Positions 11,616-13,389 of a stretch of DNA of 13,389 nucleotides are shown piece by piece. The first letter of the stretch is position 1. Every line of letters begins with the position of its first letter. A program made the translations under genes and the position numbers. This DNA is from an uncultured Planctomycetaceae bacterium (GTDB lineage Bacteria > Planctomycetota > Planctomycetia > Pirellulales > UBA1268). The stretch spans positions 1 through 13,389 of the forward strand of contig CAISKG010000055.1 of the NCBI GenBank assembly GCA_903885855.1, in the 5' to 3' direction. Under the pieces are notes generated by a model that made no database searches, was not told the DNA's origin, and saw nothing but the letters and a program-made list of their open reading frames with translations.

Positions 11616-13389
11616 TCAACTCAATCCCGACAGCCGCCGCACGGCGACGTCGACGACGTACAGGCCCACCAGCGCCACGAGCACCGGCCAGGTGTCCCAC
11701 ACCTCGTCCTCGACCAGGCGCCGCGTCTCCATGGGGCGCGCGGCGAGGACGGCGCGGAGCCCCTCGAGGTCGCCCGGCTCCACCACCGTGCCCCCGGTGA
11801 GGTCCGCCAGACCGCGCAGCGTCTCGCGGTCGACCCCGGGCAGCGCCCGCTCGCGCGTCGGCTCGGCGACCACCAGATCGGTCGACAACGCCCCGCCGCG
11901 CTTGGGGAGGGCGAGCGTGAAGCGCCCGGCCGCGGCGGGCACGAAGGACCCCTGCCAGAGGCCGTCGCGGCCCCCGGGGCGGAGTTCGAGCGCGACGTCG
12001 GCGCCGTCGGGCCCGCGCACCGAGACCTTCTGCGCCGTGCAGGCCGGGGCGGGCATCGGCTTCCCGGCGCCGTCGACGAGATTCGCCTCCACGAACACCG
12101 GGCTCCCCGGCTCGCACCGCGCGGGCGTGACGACGAGCCAGTCGGCGTCCCACGGCCGATCGTCGCGTCGCGCCACGCTCCGCAGCAATTGCCCCCAGAA
12201 GCGCCAAAAGAGCGCGTCGCCGACGTTGCGGCGCCAGCGGAAGGTCTCCTCGGTGCCGATCCAGGCCACGCGCCCCCGCCCCGCCGGCGCCTCCGCCACC
12301 AGCGGTACCGGGCCGTCGCCCTCCATCCCCGCGGGGCGGTCCACCTCCGCGATCACCGTCGCGGCCGGACTGGCGACCCGTGCCGCCGCCACGCGGAAGA
12401 ACGGCGGCATGGCGTTCCAGGCGGCGCGATTGCGGGTGGCGTCGCCGGAGATCGCCAGCGCCGGATGCATGGCCCCGCGGGCGGTGACGCGCATCCGGAA
12501 GGGCTTGAAGTCGGCCGCCTCGACGGCGCCCGCCCCGCCCCCCGTGCGGTGGTCGACCTCCACGGGGAAGAGCCGCTCGAGGGGCGTCCGAGCGTAGTCG
12601 CGCGGCAGGTGCTCCCCGCCGGGTTGCAGCACCACGCCCACGCCGCGTTCCTCCACCGCCTCCACGAGCGCCGCCTGGCTCGCCTCCGGCAGCAGCGCCA
12701 CGGGCACGTCGCCGAGCACGACCAGGTCGTACCGGCCCCAGGCCTCGACGTCGGCCGGCAGCGGCGCCGCCCCGCCGGCTCCCGCCACCACGATCGTGGC
12801 CTCGAAGCCGCTGTCGCGCCGCAGGGCGTGGTCGAGAAAGCGGAGATCCCAGCGCGGCGCCGCGTCGACGACGAGCGTGCGCACCCTGCGCGACGTGACC
12901 TCGACCGGCGTCTCGAGGAGGTTGTTGTCCGGGGTGATCTCCTCGGGCTCCGGCGCCACGCGCACCGCCAGGAGCGTCGTCCCGGGCGCGTCGGCCTGCC
13001 ACTCGAGCGCCACCGCCTGCCGACCGTCGCGCAGGACCAGATCGGCCGTGGCGACGACGCTGCCGCCGGCGAGGAGCTCGACGGTCACCGCGCGCCGCGC
13101 GAGGCCGCCGGAGAGGATCGTCGCCGACACCGCCACGGTGTCGCCCAGCGCCGCCTCCGGCGCGGCGAGCACCTCGGCCACGGCGACGTCGGCCGGCGCT
13201 TCCGGGGAGCCGATGGGCACCGAGATCACCGGCGCCCGCGGCTGGCCCCCCGACGCCTCCGCGGCACGCCGCACCGCGTCGAGCGGGTCGATGCCGATCG
13301 TCGAGCGGCCGTCGGTGAGGAGCACGACGCCGGCGAGCACCCGGTCGGAGGCGTCGTCGATCGCCATGGCGATCGCCTCGCCGAGCGCG
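11616..13389 (-). CDS. BatA-like VWA membrane protein with amidotransferase-like domain, N-terminus outside the window
   Basis: About 590 residues are present and the frame is open to the window edge, so the N-terminus, expected to hold membrane helices and the VWA MIDAS motif, is missing. What remains starts at the end of the VWA domain (VLAGVVLLTDGRSTIG near 13315-13350). An Ig-like segment follows, with GDTVAVSATI and ITPDNN. Next comes an amidotransferase-like domain starting RTLVVDAAPRWDLRFLDHAL, with YDLVVLGD and a Gly-rich GVGVVLQPGGEH turn. A later strand block ends in RVAWIGTEETFRWRR. The C-terminus has one membrane helix (WPVLVALVGLYVVDVAV). Similar proteins lie downstream of MoxR-type ATPase and DUF58 genes in planctomycetes and act at the cell envelope in an unresolved way. 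The squalene-cyclase-repeat gene follows after 19 nt. Confidence 0.85.
   Translation of the reverse strand, partial: ALGEAIAMAIDDASDRVLAGVVLLTDGRSTIGIDPLDAVRRAAEASGGQPRAPVISVPIGSPEAPADVAVAEVLAAPEAALGDTVAVSATILSGGLARRAVTVELLAGGSVVATADLVLRDGRQAVALEWQADAPGTTLLAVRVAPEPEEITPDNNLLETPVEVTSRRVRTLVVDAAPRWDLRFLDHALRRDSGFEATIVVAGAGGAAPLPADVEAWGRYDLVVLGDVPVALLPEASQAALVEAVEERGVGVVLQPGGEHLPRDYARTPLERLFPVEVDHRTGGGAGAVEAADFKPFRMRVTARGAMHPALAISGDATRNRAAWNAMPPFFRVAAARVASPAATVIAEVDRPAGMEGDGPVPLVAEAPAGRGRVAWIGTEETFRWRRNVGDALFWRFWGQLLRSVARRDDRPWDADWLVVTPARCEPGSPVFVEANLVDGAGKPMPAPACTAQKVSVRGPDGADVALELRPGGRDGLWQGSFVPAAAGRFTLALPKRGGALSTDLVVAEPTRERALPGVDRETLRGLADLTGGTVVEPGDLEGLRAVLAARPMETRRLVEDEVWDTWPVLVALVGLYVVDVAVRRLSGLS

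Overview
The window is very GC-rich and densely coding, with third codon positions dominated by G and C. Its gene content points to the Planctomycetota, probably a Pirellulales-like or related heterotroph. The indicators are a Tat-exported Gfo/Idh/MocA oxidoreductase next to a secreted sulfatase, a secreted glycosidase-like protein of the GHL6 type, a PcfJ-domain protein, and a BatA-like membrane protein followed by a secreted squalene-cyclase-repeat protein. The assignment rests on gene content only; there is no rRNA, tRNA or marker gene here. I see no mobile element, CRISPR array, integrase or attachment site.

Layout. Bases 1-1115 (+) hold the 3' part of a PcfJ-domain gene, which overlaps tail to tail with a SprT-like zinc metalloprotease gene (1087-1806, -). 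After a divergent spacer of 287 bp come a Tat-signal Gfo/Idh/MocA oxidoreductase (2094-3434, +) and a secreted type I sulfatase (3446-5095, +), probably co-transcribed. A small lipoprotein (5105-5623, -) ends 9 nt from the sulfatase stop. It is divergent from a large secreted GHL6-like putative glycoside hydrolase (5763-8003, +).

From 8022 to the end every gene is on the minus strand. In order of transcription these are: a BatA-like VWA/amidotransferase-fold membrane protein (cut by the window end), a secreted squalene-cyclase-repeat protein 19 nt downstream, a Nudix hydrolase, a MarR regulator, and a flavin-dependent halogenase-like FAD oxidoreductase 34 nt after the MarR gene.

Working together. 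The oxidoreductase, sulfatase and GHL6-like protein are all predicted to act outside the cytoplasm and fit breakdown of sulfated polysaccharide; this is an inference from families and proximity. The MarR and halogenase-like genes look like a self-contained regulated module. The MarR start codon lies in a perfect 8+8 bp inverted repeat that also covers a good -10 box, so the regulator probably represses itself and the oxidoreductase and may be made from a leaderless mRNA. Between this promoter and the Nudix gene is a 12-base homopolymeric C tract (G on the transcribed-sense strand) forming a strong G-quadruplex motif. These regulatory features are the most distinctive part of the window; most of the remaining genes belong to recognisable families.
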